A stretch of 61,185 nucleotides of DNA, taken from positions 1-61,185 of the forward strand of contig JBMSQB010000014.1 in assembly GCA_049423065.1 (NCBI GenBank), given 5' to 3'. Position 1 is the stretch's first letter. Each line of letters opens with the position of its first letter. The translations under genes were made by a program, and so were the position numbers. The notes beneath the pieces are model-generated. The model did not search any database. It was not told the DNA's origin and saw nothing but the letters and a program-made list of their open reading frames with translations. Positions 9,172 to 18,441 of the stretch are shown here, one piece after another. This stretch comes from SYIM01 sp041182885 (GTDB taxonomy: Bacteria > Pseudomonadota > Gammaproteobacteria > Burkholderiales > Burkholderiaceae_E).

Positions 9172-10062
9172 ATGATGTTCAGCCTCAACACACCGAATGT
9201 GTCGGCGCTCCCGGTCGAGCGCTCGCAAGGCTACTGGGCGGGCGCAGCACGCAAGCTGCTCCGTGATCCCGTCGCCGTCGCATCGGGCCTCATCGTGCTG
9301 GCTCTGCTCTCGCTCGCCGTGTTCGGCCCGTGGCTAGCGCCGGCCGACCCCTATGCGTCATCGATGTTCGGGCGGCTCAAGGCCATCGGCAGTCCCAACT
9401 ATCCGCTGGGTAGCGATGAGCTGGGTCGCGACATGCTGTCCAGGCTGATCGTGGGCGCGCGCCTGTCCCTCTTCATGGGGCTCACGCCAGTGCTGCTTGC
9501 CTTTGTCATTGGCACCTCGCTGGGCCTGCTCGCGGGCTACGCAGGGGGCTGGATCAACAGCGCCATCATGCGCACGGTGGACGTTCTGTATGCGTTTCCC
9601 TCGGTGCTGCTCGCCATCGCCTTGTCGGGTGCCTTGGGTGCGGGCATTTTCAACGCGCTGCTGTCACTCACGATCGTGTTCACGCCCCCTATCGTGCGGG
9701 TGGCGGAGAGTGTCACCACACAGGTGCGCGGACGCGACTTTGTCGAGGCAGCCCGCGCCTCGGGGGCTCACGCGCTCACCATCGTGCGGGTGCATGTGCT
9801 GGGTAACGTGCTGGGGCCCATCTTTGTGTATGCCACCAGCCTGATCGCGGTCTCCATGATCCTCGCCTCCGGTCTCAGCTTCCTTGGGCTGGGCGTACGC
9901 CCGCCCGAGCCCGAGTGGGGCCTGATGCTGAACACGCTGCGCACCGCCATCTACACCCAACCCTGGGTTGCAGCACTGCCAGGCGCCATGATCTTCATCA
10001 CCTCCATCGCATTCAACCTGCTGTCCGATTCGCTCCGCTCAGCGATGGATGTCAAGAGCTGA
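9172..10062 (+). CDS. Peptide-type ABC transporter permease (DppC/OppC-like)
   Basis: A 296-residue permease with the long N-terminal cytoplasmic segment and first membrane helix of the DppC type. The conserved LGSDELGRDMLSRLIVGAR motif follows, and the EAA loop reads FVEAARASGAHALTIV. Two ATGs lie in tandem at 9172 and 9175; either may be used. The downstream ATPase start is two bases past its stop codon. Pairs with the preceding permease. Confidence 0.92.
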   Translation: MMFSLNTPNVSALPVERSQGYWAGAARKLLRDPVAVASGLIVLALLSLAVFGPWLAPADPYASSMFGRLKAIGSPNYPLGSDELGRDMLSRLIVGARLSLFMGLTPVLLAFVIGTSLGLLAGYAGGWINSAIMRTVDVLYAFPSVLLAIALSGALGAGIFNALLSLTIVFTPPIVRVAESVTTQVRGRDFVEAARASGAHALTIVRVHVLGNVLGPIFVYATSLIAVSMILASGLSFLGLGVRPPEPEWGLMLNTLRTAIYTQPWVAALPGAMIFITSIAFNLLSDSLRSAMDVKS

Positions 10063-10064
10063 GC

Positions 10065-11132
10065 ATGACGGCCCTCCCCGCTTCAACGGCCGCCCCGGGC
10101 AGCCCCCTCCTCGAGATCAGCGGGCTGGTCAAGCACTTCCCGCTCACCGCGCCAATCGGCGCACGCCGGCCCGTGGTGCGTGCCGTCGACGGCATCGATT
10201 TCCGCGTCTATCAGGGTGAGACGCTCGGGGTGGTGGGCGAATCCGGTTGCGGCAAGAGCACAACCGCACGATTGCTCATGAACCTCATCGCCCCGACTGC
10301 GGGCGAGATCATCTTCGATGGCTGTCGTGTCGGCTCGGCCGACATGCCCATGAAGACCTTCAGGCGCCAGGTTCAGATGGTGTTCCAGGACAGCTACGCC
10401 TCGCTCAACCCGCGCATGACCATAGAAGACTCGATCGCGTTCGGTCCCCGCGTGCACGGCACGCCGGCTCGTGAAGCGTTGTCGCGCGCGCACGACCTCC
10501 TCGCCCGGGTGGGTCTCGAGCCGTCGCGCTTTGCGGGTCGCTATCCGCACGAACTGTCGGGCGGCCAGCGTCAGCGCATCAATATCGCGCGCGCCCTCGC
10601 CCTTCAGCCCCGGCTGATCATTCTCGATGAGGCGGTCTCGGCCCTCGACAAATCGGTTGAGGCGCAAGTGCTCAACCTGCTCCTCGATCTCAAGGCAGAG
10701 TTCGGTCTCACCTACATCTTCATCAGCCATGACCTGCATGTGGTGCGCTATGTCAGCGATCGGGTCATGGTGATGTACCTCGGCGAGGTGGTTGAGGTGG
10801 GTCCCGCCGAACAGCTGTTCGAGGCGCCCCGCCATCCCTACACGCAGGCGCTTACCCAGTCCATGCCTTCCATGGATCCGGATCACCGCACCGAGCGAGT
10901 CCCGCTCGCAGGCGATCCGCCCAACCCGATCGACCCACCGTCCGGTTGCCGGTTTCATCCACGCTGCCCGATGGTTGACCCGGTGTGTTCGCAGGCGCAG
11001 CCCCGGCTGCGTGGCACCCACCCTGGCGATGCCGTGGCCTGCCTCATCCATGTCCCGGACTCAGGTCATGCGAAGGCCAGCCGATCAGGTCCTGGCCAGG
11101 CCGGCGGCGGCGCCCCCGCCGAACATTCCTGA
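10065..11132 (+). CDS. Peptide-type ABC transporter ATP-binding protein (DppF/OppF-like)
   Basis: A 355-residue ATPase. Walker A is GESGCGKST, the signature is LSGGQRQR and Walker B is LIILDEAVSALD. The C-terminal oligopeptide-transporter extension contains a Cys-bearing segment (GCRFHPRCPMVDPVC) typical of the family and linked to an Fe-S or metal site in some homologues. The ATG at 10065 directly follows the permease stop. Note DEAVSALDK where DEPVSALD is usual: the Pro of Walker B is Ala. Confidence 0.92.
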   Translation: MTALPASTAAPGSPLLEISGLVKHFPLTAPIGARRPVVRAVDGIDFRVYQGETLGVVGESGCGKSTTARLLMNLIAPTAGEIIFDGCRVGSADMPMKTFRRQVQMVFQDSYASLNPRMTIEDSIAFGPRVHGTPAREALSRAHDLLARVGLEPSRFAGRYPHELSGGQRQRINIARALALQPRLIILDEAVSALDKSVEAQVLNLLLDLKAEFGLTYIFISHDLHVVRYVSDRVMVMYLGEVVEVGPAEQLFEAPRHPYTQALTQSMPSMDPDHRTERVPLAGDPPNPIDPPSGCRFHPRCPMVDPVCSQAQPRLRGTHPGDAVACLIHVPDSGHAKASRSGPGQAGGGAPAEHS

Positions 11133-11135
11133 TCA

Positions 11136-12152
11136 ATGAGTGGTGGCATGAATCCTTCCACGTCAGCGCCGCTGGTCGACATCCGTGATCTCACGGTGAC
11201 GTTTACCCGAGGGGCTCGTCCGGTCAACGCGGTCAACGGCGTCGATCTCCGAATCGAACGCGGCGAGGTGGTCGCGCTGATCGGAGAATCAGGATCCGGC
11301 AAAAGCGTCACCCTGCGCAGTCTCATGCGCTTGCACGCACCGCAGGCCACCCGGATTGGCGGGCAGATGATGGTCGACGGCACCGATGTGATGGCGCTCG
11401 GCCGCCGCGCGCTCGCCGATTATCGCGGTGCCCGTGTGGCCATGATCTTTCAGGAGCCGCTCACGGCCCTGGATCCGGTCTATACCCTGGGCGATCAGAT
11501 CGTGGAGGCCATCCGCCGGCATGAACCCGTGAGCGCAGCCGACGCGCACAAGCGCGCCCTGGAACTGTTTGAGCGGGTCCGCATCCCCAGCCCGGAGCGC
11601 CGGCTGGCCGCCTACCCGCACGAGATGTCCGGCGGCATGCGCCAGCGGGCCATGATCGCACTTGCGCTCGCCTGTCGACCCAAGCTGCTGCTCGCCGATG
11701 AACCCACCACCGCACTCGATGCCACGGTGCAAATCCAGGTGCTTCTGCTCCTGCGCGAGTTGCAGCGAGAGCTGGGCCTGGCGGTGGTTTTCGTCACGCA
11801 TGATCTCGGCGCGGCGGTTGAAGTCGCCGACCGCATTGCGGTCATGTATGGCGGGCGAATCGTTGAGGAAGGCAGCACGCGTGACGTGATCCGCGCCCCC
11901 GCCCACCCCTACACGCTCGCTCTGCTGCGAAGCCGTGCCGAAGGATCGATGGCACGCGGCGAGCGTCTCAAGACCATTCCAGGCAGCCCACCCGATCTCT
12001 CGCGCCTGCCACCCGGGTGTGCCTTTGCCGATCGCTGCGCACTCGCGATCGATGCGTGTCGCGCAGCGCAACCCCAACGCACAACCGTGGCCCCAGGCCA
12101 CACGACCCGTTGCATCCGCACCCACGAACTTCAAGCCGAAGCCCATCGATGA
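11136..12152 (+). CDS. Peptide-type ABC transporter ATP-binding protein (DppD/OppD-like)
   Basis: A 338-residue ATPase with Walker A GESGSGKS, signature MSGGMRQR, Walker B LLLADEPTTALD and the C-terminal peptide-transporter extension with GCAFADRCALAIDAC. It lies three bases after the previous ATPase and overlaps the amidase start as ATGA, so the importer and the amide hydrolases are one transcription unit. An internal Met (11148) is a possible alternative start. Completes the five-component importer. Confidence 0.92.
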   Translation: MSGGMNPSTSAPLVDIRDLTVTFTRGARPVNAVNGVDLRIERGEVVALIGESGSGKSVTLRSLMRLHAPQATRIGGQMMVDGTDVMALGRRALADYRGARVAMIFQEPLTALDPVYTLGDQIVEAIRRHEPVSAADAHKRALELFERVRIPSPERRLAAYPHEMSGGMRQRAMIALALACRPKLLLADEPTTALDATVQIQVLLLLRELQRELGLAVVFVTHDLGAAVEVADRIAVMYGGRIVEEGSTRDVIRAPAHPYTLALLRSRAEGSMARGERLKTIPGSPPDLSRLPPGCAFADRCALAIDACRAAQPQRTTVAPGHTTRCIRTHELQAEAHR

Positions 12153-13333
12153 CTGCCCTTCACGATCCCGCCCGCGCGTTTGTTCCCTATCCCTCGGTCG
12201 AGGTGCCGCACGCGCCAACCGGCCCCCTTGCTGGGCTGCGGTTTGCAGCCAAGGACCTGTTCGATGTGGCCGGTTATCCCACAGGGGGCGGTAGTCCGTT
12301 CGTGCTCGCGATGTCCGGCATCAAGACCCGCAACGCAGACAGCGTCCAGCGGTTGCTCGATGCGGGCGCATCGCTTGCCGGCAAGACCGTCACCGATGAA
12401 TTCGCATTCTCGCTCAATGGCCTGAACGCGCACTTTGGTTCGCCGGTCAACGGTGCAGCCCCTGACCGCATCACAGGCGGATCGTCGTCCGGATCGGCCT
12501 CAGCGGTATCCAGTCATCTGTGCGAGGCCGCGCTCGGTACCGACACAGGCGGCTCGGTTCGCGCGCCTGCCAGCCACTGCGGGCTCTATGGCCTGCGCCC
12601 CACACATGGCCGTGTGAGCCTTGCCGGCTGCCTCGATCTCGCGCCCAGCTTCGATACCTGTGGATGGTTCACACGCGACATCGCCACTTTCACGCGCGTT
12701 GCCGACGTGCTGCTGGCCGGCGACACCGCCGACCTTCCCGGGCCGCTACGCCTGCTCTGGCCCGAGGACATGTGGTCCCTGGCCGTGCCTGCGGCGCGTG
12801 AAGCGCATGCCGGCGCGGTTGAACGCGCGCGGAAGGTGCTGGGCGAACCCGAGGTGATGACCATCACCCTCGATTCGCTTGACGCCATGTACTGGGCCTT
12901 CCGCTACATCCAGGGCCGTGAAGCATGGAACACATGTGGCGGACTGATCAGCCGTTACCAGCCGCCACTGGGGCCGGGCGTCGCCGAGCGTTTCGCCTGG
13001 GCGAGCCAGGTCACCGATGCGCAGGTTGCCGAGGCGCGGGCTTACCGCACCCGCTACACCGCCCATCTCGATGCGCTCCTGGGCACGGGCGGCGTGCTGC
13101 TGATGCCCACCATGCCCGATATCGCCCCGCTTCGGGCGACCAGCGAAGGCGATCTTGAGGACTACCGCAATCGCGCGCTCCAAATGCTTGCCACAGCGGG
13201 CCTGTGCGGGCTGCCGCAGCTTTCCATGCCGCTGTCGCGGCGCGCTGGCGCCCCGCTCGGCCTCAGTCTGGTCGGCCCGCGCGGCTCCGATCGTGCCCTG
13301 GTGGCGCTCGCGGCGCGGCTTGCCAACGTCTGA
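12149..13333 (+). CDS. Amidase signature family hydrolase
   Basis: A 394-residue amidase-signature enzyme with all three catalytic elements: Lys in AAKDLFDVAG, the cis-Ser in GGSSSGSAS and the nucleophile Ser in GTDTGGSVRAPA. It is shorter than the usual 450-500 residues because the C-terminal part is compact. Enzymes of this family hydrolyse amides, carbamoyl groups or allophanate. It sits between the peptide-type importer and a dihydropyrimidinase, so hydrolysis of the carbamoyl or amide product of ring opening is a reasonable inference. Confidence 0.9.
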   Translation: MTALHDPARAFVPYPSVEVPHAPTGPLAGLRFAAKDLFDVAGYPTGGGSPFVLAMSGIKTRNADSVQRLLDAGASLAGKTVTDEFAFSLNGLNAHFGSPVNGAAPDRITGGSSSGSASAVSSHLCEAALGTDTGGSVRAPASHCGLYGLRPTHGRVSLAGCLDLAPSFDTCGWFTRDIATFTRVADVLLAGDTADLPGPLRLLWPEDMWSLAVPAAREAHAGAVERARKVLGEPEVMTITLDSLDAMYWAFRYIQGREAWNTCGGLISRYQPPLGPGVAERFAWASQVTDAQVAEARAYRTRYTAHLDALLGTGGVLLMPTMPDIAPLRATSEGDLEDYRNRALQMLATAGLCGLPQLSMPLSRRAGAPLGLSLVGPRGSDRALVALAARLANV

Positions 13334-13347
13334 CCCCGGATTGACCC

Positions 13348-14772
13348 ATGACTGCCAATTTTGACTGCGTGATTCGCAACGCCCGCCTCGCGACAGCCTC
13401 GGACACCATCGACTGCGATATCGGCATCCGTCAGGGCCGCATCGCCATGCTCGGACAGGGCCTGGCGCAAGGCGCGCGCGAGATCGATGCGGCGGGCCGA
13501 GTCGTGACCCCGGGCGGCGTCGACAGCCACTGTCACCTTGATCAGCCCATGGAGCCACCGGTTCGGATGGCCGACAACTTCGATACCGGCACGCGCGCTG
13601 CCGCTTGCGGCGGCACCACGACGGTGATCCCGTTTGCCGCGCAGGTGAAGGGTGCCAGCCTGAAGGCGGCGGTCGATGACTATCACCGCCGCGCCGACGG
13701 CATGGCCCATGTCGATTACGCCTTCCATCTCATTGTCAGCGACCCGACCGACACGGTTCTCAACAGCGAACTCCCCAATCTCATTCGGGATGGCTACACG
13801 TCTTTCAAGCTGTACATGACCTATGACGACCTGAAACTCGACGATGGCCAGATCCTTGACGTGCTCGCGCTCGCTCGAAGGGAAGGCGCGATGGCCATGA
13901 TCCACGCCGAGAACGCCGACTGCATTGCCTGGCTCACCAAAAAGCTCGAGGCAGCCGGGCAGACTGCGCCCCGGTTCCATTCGCACTCGCGTCCCATGCT
14001 TGTCGAGCGCGAAGCCACCCACCGCGCCATCTCCCTTGCCGAATTGATCGACGTACCCATCCTGATCGTGCATGTATCGGGGCGAGAGGCGGTAGAGCAG
14101 ATCCGCTGGGCTCGCGGTCGTGGCATGAAAATTTTTGCTGAAACCTGCCCCCAGTACCTGTTCCTCACCGCGGCCGACCTTGGAATCGACGACAGCTATC
14201 TTGGCGCCAAATGTGTCTGCAGTCCCCCACCGCGGGATGCATCGAATCAGCAGGTGATCTGGGACGGACTGTCCGATGGGCTGTTCACAGTGCTGTCCTC
14301 CGACCACGCACCGTTCAACTATGACGACCCGGCCGGCAAGAAGCCTGGCGGCAAGGAAGTGCCCTTTGCCTATATCCCGAACGGCATTCCGGGCATTGAA
14401 ACGCGCATGCCGCTCCTCTATTCCGAGGGCGTTCTCGGTGGTCGCCTGACCATCAACCGCTTTGTCGAGTTGACCGCAACGCAGCCAGCGAAGGCCTATG
14501 GGCTGCACCCCAGGAAGGGCACGATCGCAATTGGATCCGATGCCGACCTCGTGATCTGGGACCATCGCGAAGTCACCCTCACCAACGCCATGCTGCATCA
14601 TGCGGTGGACTACACGCCCTATGAAGGCATGACACTGAAGGCCTGGCCCGGCCTCACCATGCTGAGAGGTCAGGTGGTGTGGAACGGCAGCACCTTCACG
14701 CCCCCAGTTGGCGGCGGGCAGTTTCTCCGCTGCGGCATGCCCAGCCTTCTGCCGGCACGCCGCAGCGTTTGA
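13348..14772 (+). CDS. hydA: Dihydropyrimidinase / D-hydantoinase
   Basis: A 474-residue cyclic amidohydrolase. Metal ligands are visible in order: HCH in GVDSHCHLDQPM, the carbamylated Lys in TSFKLYMTY, His in MIHAENAD, His in IVHVSGRE and Asp in SSDHAPFN. The substrate-binding segment PNGIPGIETRMPLLY is also present. It opens dihydropyrimidines or 5-substituted hydantoins to N-carbamoyl amino acids. It lies between the amidase and a second racemase homologue, together forming a hydantoin-utilisation set. Confidence 0.92.
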   Translation: MTANFDCVIRNARLATASDTIDCDIGIRQGRIAMLGQGLAQGAREIDAAGRVVTPGGVDSHCHLDQPMEPPVRMADNFDTGTRAAACGGTTTVIPFAAQVKGASLKAAVDDYHRRADGMAHVDYAFHLIVSDPTDTVLNSELPNLIRDGYTSFKLYMTYDDLKLDDGQILDVLALARREGAMAMIHAENADCIAWLTKKLEAAGQTAPRFHSHSRPMLVEREATHRAISLAELIDVPILIVHVSGREAVEQIRWARGRGMKIFAETCPQYLFLTAADLGIDDSYLGAKCVCSPPPRDASNQQVIWDGLSDGLFTVLSSDHAPFNYDDPAGKKPGGKEVPFAYIPNGIPGIETRMPLLYSEGVLGGRLTINRFVELTATQPAKAYGLHPRKGTIAIGSDADLVIWDHREVTLTNAMLHHAVDYTPYEGMTLKAWPGLTMLRGQVVWNGSTFTPPVGGGQFLRCGMPSLLPARRSV

Positions 14773-14785
14773 GCGACTGCGCCCC

Positions 14786-15553
14786 ATGCGTCTGCTCCTC
14801 ATCAACCCCAACATCTCCGAGAGTGTGTCGTCACTGATTGGCGACGAAGCACGGCGAACGGCATCACCGGGAACCGACATCACCGTGGTGACGGCGCCAT
14901 TTGGGGTGGCCTACATCGAGACCCGCTTTGAATCGCTGATCGGTGCCTACGCGGTCGCGCAACTGGCGGCCGAGCACTATCCCCGCTTTGATGCCATCGT
15001 GGTCGCGGCCTTCGGCGATCCCGGCCTGCCAGCCCTGCGTGAAGTCGTCCCGGTGCCGGTGGTGGGCATGAGCGAGGCTGCGTTTGCGTCGGCCTGCCTG
15101 ATTGGCCAGCGGTTTTCAATCATCGCCATCTCGTCGCGAATCACGGCCTGGTATCGTGAAACTGTTGAGCGCTGCGGCCTCGCCTCACGCCTCGCCAGCA
15201 TTCGCGCGCTCGACCAGCCTTTGGCCAACATTGGTTCGGTCCAGACCGATCAGGCAGACCAGTTGCTGGCACTGTGCGAGCGCGCGGTGCGCGAAGACGG
15301 CGCCGACGCGCTGGTGATCGCGGGCGCGCCGCTTGCAGGCCTCGCAAGGCAAATACGTGAGCGGCTGCCGGTCCCCGCGGTCGACGGAGTCTCGTGTGCA
15401 GTGGCGCAGGCCGAGTCGCTGGTTCGCCTCGCGCCGCGTCAGGCTCGAGCAGGAAGCTTTTCACCGCCCCCGCGCAAGCCACATCGGGGACTTCCCGACT
15501 CAATCGGCCGGCTGCTTGAATCGCAAAAGTCGATGGACGATAGTGCACGCTAG
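14786..15553 (+). CDS. Asp/Glu/hydantoin racemase family protein lacking canonical cysteines
   Basis: A 255-residue homologue of the racemase at 5730, starting MRLLLINPNISESVSS. At the first catalytic position the sequence is AAFGDPGL (Ala75 instead of Cys), and at the second it is IAGAPLAG, again without Cys. A Cys-dependent 1,1-proton transfer is therefore not expected. The C-terminal 35 residues are a variable tail ending in a 10-bp direct repeat. Position next to the dihydropyrimidinase suggests a role in hydantoin metabolism, perhaps non-racemising. The ATG at 14786 lies 13 bases after the hydantoinase stop. Confidence 0.8.
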   Translation: MRLLLINPNISESVSSLIGDEARRTASPGTDITVVTAPFGVAYIETRFESLIGAYAVAQLAAEHYPRFDAIVVAAFGDPGLPALREVVPVPVVGMSEAAFASACLIGQRFSIIAISSRITAWYRETVERCGLASRLASIRALDQPLANIGSVQTDQADQLLALCERAVREDGADALVIAGAPLAGLARQIRERLPVPAVDGVSCAVAQAESLVRLAPRQARAGSFSPPPRKPHRGLPDSIGRLLESQKSMDDSAR

Positions 15554-15560
15554 TGCACGC
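15541..15560. repeat. 10-bp direct duplication spanning the racemase stop codon
   Basis: TAGTGCACGC occurs twice in direct succession (15541-15550, 15551-15560). The second copy supplies the TAG stop of the racemase homologue. Confidence 0.9.
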
Positions 15561-15599
15561 GTTCTGGCTGCATCCATCATTGCCTGAGGAGATCCACTG

Positions 15600-16610
15600 A
15601 TGACGCACTTCCGCCTGCCGCAATGGCACTCGACTGCCGGGCGCATGCTGATGATCGCTGCCGCCCTTGCGGTTGGACTGCCTGCAGCCACTCATGCACA
15701 GACTGGCACTGCCTACCCCACCAAACCCATCCGCATGGTGATTCCACTTGCAGCCGGAAGCGCGGTTGACAATGCGGCGCGCGTCCTCACGCAGAAGATG
15801 GCCGAGGGGCTGGGGCAGCCGATCGTGGTGGAAAACATCGCCGGCTCCTCCGGGCTGATCGGTGCCGAACGTGTGGCCCGCGCCGCACCCGACGGCTACA
15901 CCATGGGCGGCTTCAACGACAGCGTGCTCACGATGATTCCGCACATCTTTCCCAGGATGCCGTGGAACGCACTCACCGACTTCGCGCCCCTGTCGCTTGC
16001 CGCCACCATTGAATGGGGCATGGTCGTTCGCCCCGAGTCGCCGCTTCGCTCGGTGGCCGACTTCATCGCCGCGGCGCGCGCCAATCCCGGAAAGCTCAAC
16101 TACAGTTCGGGCGGCAACGGCAGCCCGCAGCACATCGCGATGGCGCTGCTCGCAAGCAAAGCCCAGCTGCAGATGCTGCATGTGCCTTACAAGGGAGCCA
16201 CCCCGGCCGCGGTCGCGGTGGCATCCGGCGAGGTCGACGCAGCCATGCAGGGACTCGGCACGGTGACCGCACTCATCCAGTCGGGCAAGGTGCGGCTTCT
16301 TGCCGTCTCCACGCCCAAGCGGCTCGCTCAGTACCCGAACGTGCCAACCGTGGATGAATCAGGCCTCCCTGGCTATTTCTTCAATTCATGGTTTGCCATG
16401 GTGATGCCGGCCGGAACGCCCCAGCCAATCATCGACCGGCTGCATGGCGAGATGCAGCGCGCGCTCGCCGACCCGCCCACCCGCGAGCGACTGGTGGGAT
16501 TCGGCCTCACGCTTCGCGGCTCGTCGCCCGACGAACTGGGTACGGCCACCCGCGCCCAGTTCGAGCTCTATCGCAAGCTGATCCAGGACCACGGCATCAA
16601 GCAGGACTGA
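15600..16610 (+). CDS. Bug/TctC-family tripartite tricarboxylate-type receptor
   Basis: A 336-residue periplasmic receptor with a signal peptide (cleavage near ATHAQ) and the diagnostic Bug motifs: YPTKPIRMVIPLAAG near the N-terminus, ENIAGSSGLIGAE, then HVPYKGATPAAVAVASGEVDA. Such receptors bind carboxylates or amide-bearing acids. No TctA/TctB membrane genes are adjacent, so it is an orphan receptor using a transporter elsewhere or acting in sensing. GAGGAG before the ATG supports the start. It closes the plus-strand operon. Confidence 0.92.
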   Translation: MTHFRLPQWHSTAGRMLMIAAALAVGLPAATHAQTGTAYPTKPIRMVIPLAAGSAVDNAARVLTQKMAEGLGQPIVVENIAGSSGLIGAERVARAAPDGYTMGGFNDSVLTMIPHIFPRMPWNALTDFAPLSLAATIEWGMVVRPESPLRSVADFIAAARANPGKLNYSSGGNGSPQHIAMALLASKAQLQMLHVPYKGATPAAVAVASGEVDAAMQGLGTVTALIQSGKVRLLAVSTPKRLAQYPNVPTVDESGLPGYFFNSWFAMVMPAGTPQPIIDRLHGEMQRALADPPTRERLVGFGLTLRGSSPDELGTATRAQFELYRKLIQDHGIKQD

Positions 16611-16624
16611 GTCTGCGGCTTCGG

Positions 16625-16738
16625 CGGACCTGATGCAGGCGGACCTGATGCAGGCGCCCCGCGGGCCCTGCGGCCTTACCCGCTTGCCGAGGCGTGCCCG
16701 CCGGGGCCCGCCCGCGCGAGCTCACCCGCGCAAGCTCA
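16625..16738. repeat. Two short tandem duplications in the convergent intergenic region
   Basis: CGGACCTGATGCAGG is repeated head to tail at 16625-16639 and 16640-16654. A near-identical 14-base pair of units lies at 16711-16724 and 16725-16738, the latter including the stop codon of the flavoprotein gene on the other strand. No clear terminator with a T-tract is seen between the convergent genes. Confidence 0.8.
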
Positions 16739-18436
16739 CCCCCTCACGGTAGCGGCATGTCGCGCCGCGCGGTAAGCAAACACCATCGCAGGCCCCAGCG
16801 TGATTCCCGGCCCGGGGTAGTGCCCACCCATCACAGAACTCATGTCGTTGCCGCAGGCATAGAGACCTTCAATCGGGACACGGCTATCGTCGAGCACCCG
16901 GCCTTCGGTATCGGCGAGCAGACCGACACTCGATCCGATGGGGGCGGGAATGACCCGGACCGCGTAGAAAGGCGCTGCCTCAATCGGACGCAGACAGCGG
17001 TTGGGAGCGGTATCAGGATCGCCGTTGTAGCGATTGAGCGCGAGTTCCCCCTTGCCGAAGGCCCGATCACGACCCGCTGTTGCATCAGCGTTGTAATGCT
17101 TCACCGTCAAATGGAGCGCCTGCGCATCAATACCGGTCTTGTGCGCCAGCGCCTCTAGCGTGCCGGCCGAATGGAGATATCCCGCGCGCTCGAAGAAACG
17201 CAGGTGTTGCCACACCGGATGAATGACCCCCAACCCGAAGTCCCGGACAAACTGTCGGTCGCAGATCAGCCAGGCCTGGGGCGTCTGCGAATCAGGACTG
17301 GCCGCAAAGAGCGCGCTCACGAAATCGTGGTAAGAATTTCCTTCATTTACGAAGCGCTTTCCATCATCGCGCACCGCGATGAGGCCCGGTTTGGGGCGAT
17401 CGCGGATGTGGGGGTAGATCACAGGGGGCAGACCCGCGCGCTCAAGGCGGGAGGCGGGCATCCAGAAGAACGGACTGGCATGTCGTGTATCCAGTACCGC
17501 CCCAACGGCCAGTCCAGCGTCAAGCCCCTCACCCGTGTTGCCATCGAATGCAAGAGACCAGGGCAGATCACGCCCGGGAAGCAGGCGCTTTCGCCATGAC
17601 GCGCTCGAGGACGGACCACCCGTTGCGAGCACGACGCCGCGACGCGCACGGACACGACGCTCACCCGAACCAACCCGCACGGTTGCGCCCAGCACTCGCC
17701 CCCCTTCCACCCAGAGGTCTTGCAAAGCGGTGTTGAGCGCCACCCTGCCGCCCAGGCTTCTGTAGCTGTAAAGAAGCCGGCCAACCAGTGCATTGCCCAA
17801 CAGCAGACGCGTGCCGCGCGGATAGCTCAGCCGGTCGCGCACGTAGCGGCCGACGATACGGGAAGTGATGCGCAGCGACTGCCAGGATCGCCAGGGTCGA
17901 ATGAGATGGCGGATCTCGTCACGCCCGACCATCATCCCGCCCAGCACCATGAATTCGTCGCGCGGTGGCCTCAGCATTGAGAAATCATCACCCAGAAGCC
18001 GCCCGTCAAAGGGCAGCGGCGACAGTGCGCGCCCTCCCTGGGCCCCCCCGGGACGCTCTGCGTGGTAGTCGGGATAAGGCGAATTGGCCTTGAAGCGCAC
18101 CTCGCTTCTCGACTCCAGGTAGTCCAGCATTTCAGGGCCACTGTTGAGCAGCGCCTCACGCAGTTCAGAGGCGCCATCGTTGCCAAGCTCGCCCTCCAGA
18201 TAAAGGCGTGCCGCCTCAAGATCGTCTGGCGTTGGCGTCAACCGGCTTTGATGGCTGCCGGGAATCCAGATGGTTCCCCCCGAAGTGGCCGTCGTGCCAC
18301 CGATCAAGGGGGTCTTCTCGCAAAGCAGAACCTCCAACCCCTCAAGGCGCCCAACCAGTGCCGCGCAGAGCCCACCGGCGCCCGACCCAAACACCAGCCA
18401 GTCGACTTCTTCATCGGGTTGGGTCGGCGTGTTCAC
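16736..18436 (-). CDS. FAD-dependent oxidoreductase, 3-ketosteroid dehydrogenase / fumarate reductase flavoprotein type
   Basis: About 566 residues from the GTG at 18436. FAD-binding GSGAGGLCAAL lies near the N-terminus, then GGTTATSGGTIWIPG, and the C-terminal GGHYPGPGITLGPAM signature typical of KstD-like flavoproteins. These enzymes desaturate ring or 2-enoate substrates, or reduce double bonds. The GTG is preferred because it lies five bases after the upstream isomerase gene, while the longer reading (to 18484) overlaps it. Clearly paralogous to the protein at 24413. Last gene of a six-gene minus-strand operon; substrate unknown. Confidence 0.85.
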   Translation of the reverse strand: MNTPTQPDEEVDWLVFGSGAGGLCAALVGRLEGLEVLLCEKTPLIGGTTATSGGTIWIPGSHQSRLTPTPDDLEAARLYLEGELGNDGASELREALLNSGPEMLDYLESRSEVRFKANSPYPDYHAERPGGAQGGRALSPLPFDGRLLGDDFSMLRPPRDEFMVLGGMMVGRDEIRHLIRPWRSWQSLRITSRIVGRYVRDRLSYPRGTRLLLGNALVGRLLYSYRSLGGRVALNTALQDLWVEGGRVLGATVRVGSGERRVRARRGVVLATGGPSSSASWRKRLLPGRDLPWSLAFDGNTGEGLDAGLAVGAVLDTRHASPFFWMPASRLERAGLPPVIYPHIRDRPKPGLIAVRDDGKRFVNEGNSYHDFVSALFAASPDSQTPQAWLICDRQFVRDFGLGVIHPVWQHLRFFERAGYLHSAGTLEALAHKTGIDAQALHLTVKHYNADATAGRDRAFGKGELALNRYNGDPDTAPNRCLRPIEAAPFYAVRVIPAPIGSSVGLLADTEGRVLDDSRVPIEGLYACGNDMSSVMGGHYPGPGITLGPAMVFAYRAARHAATVRG

Positions 18437-18441
18437 GCGGA

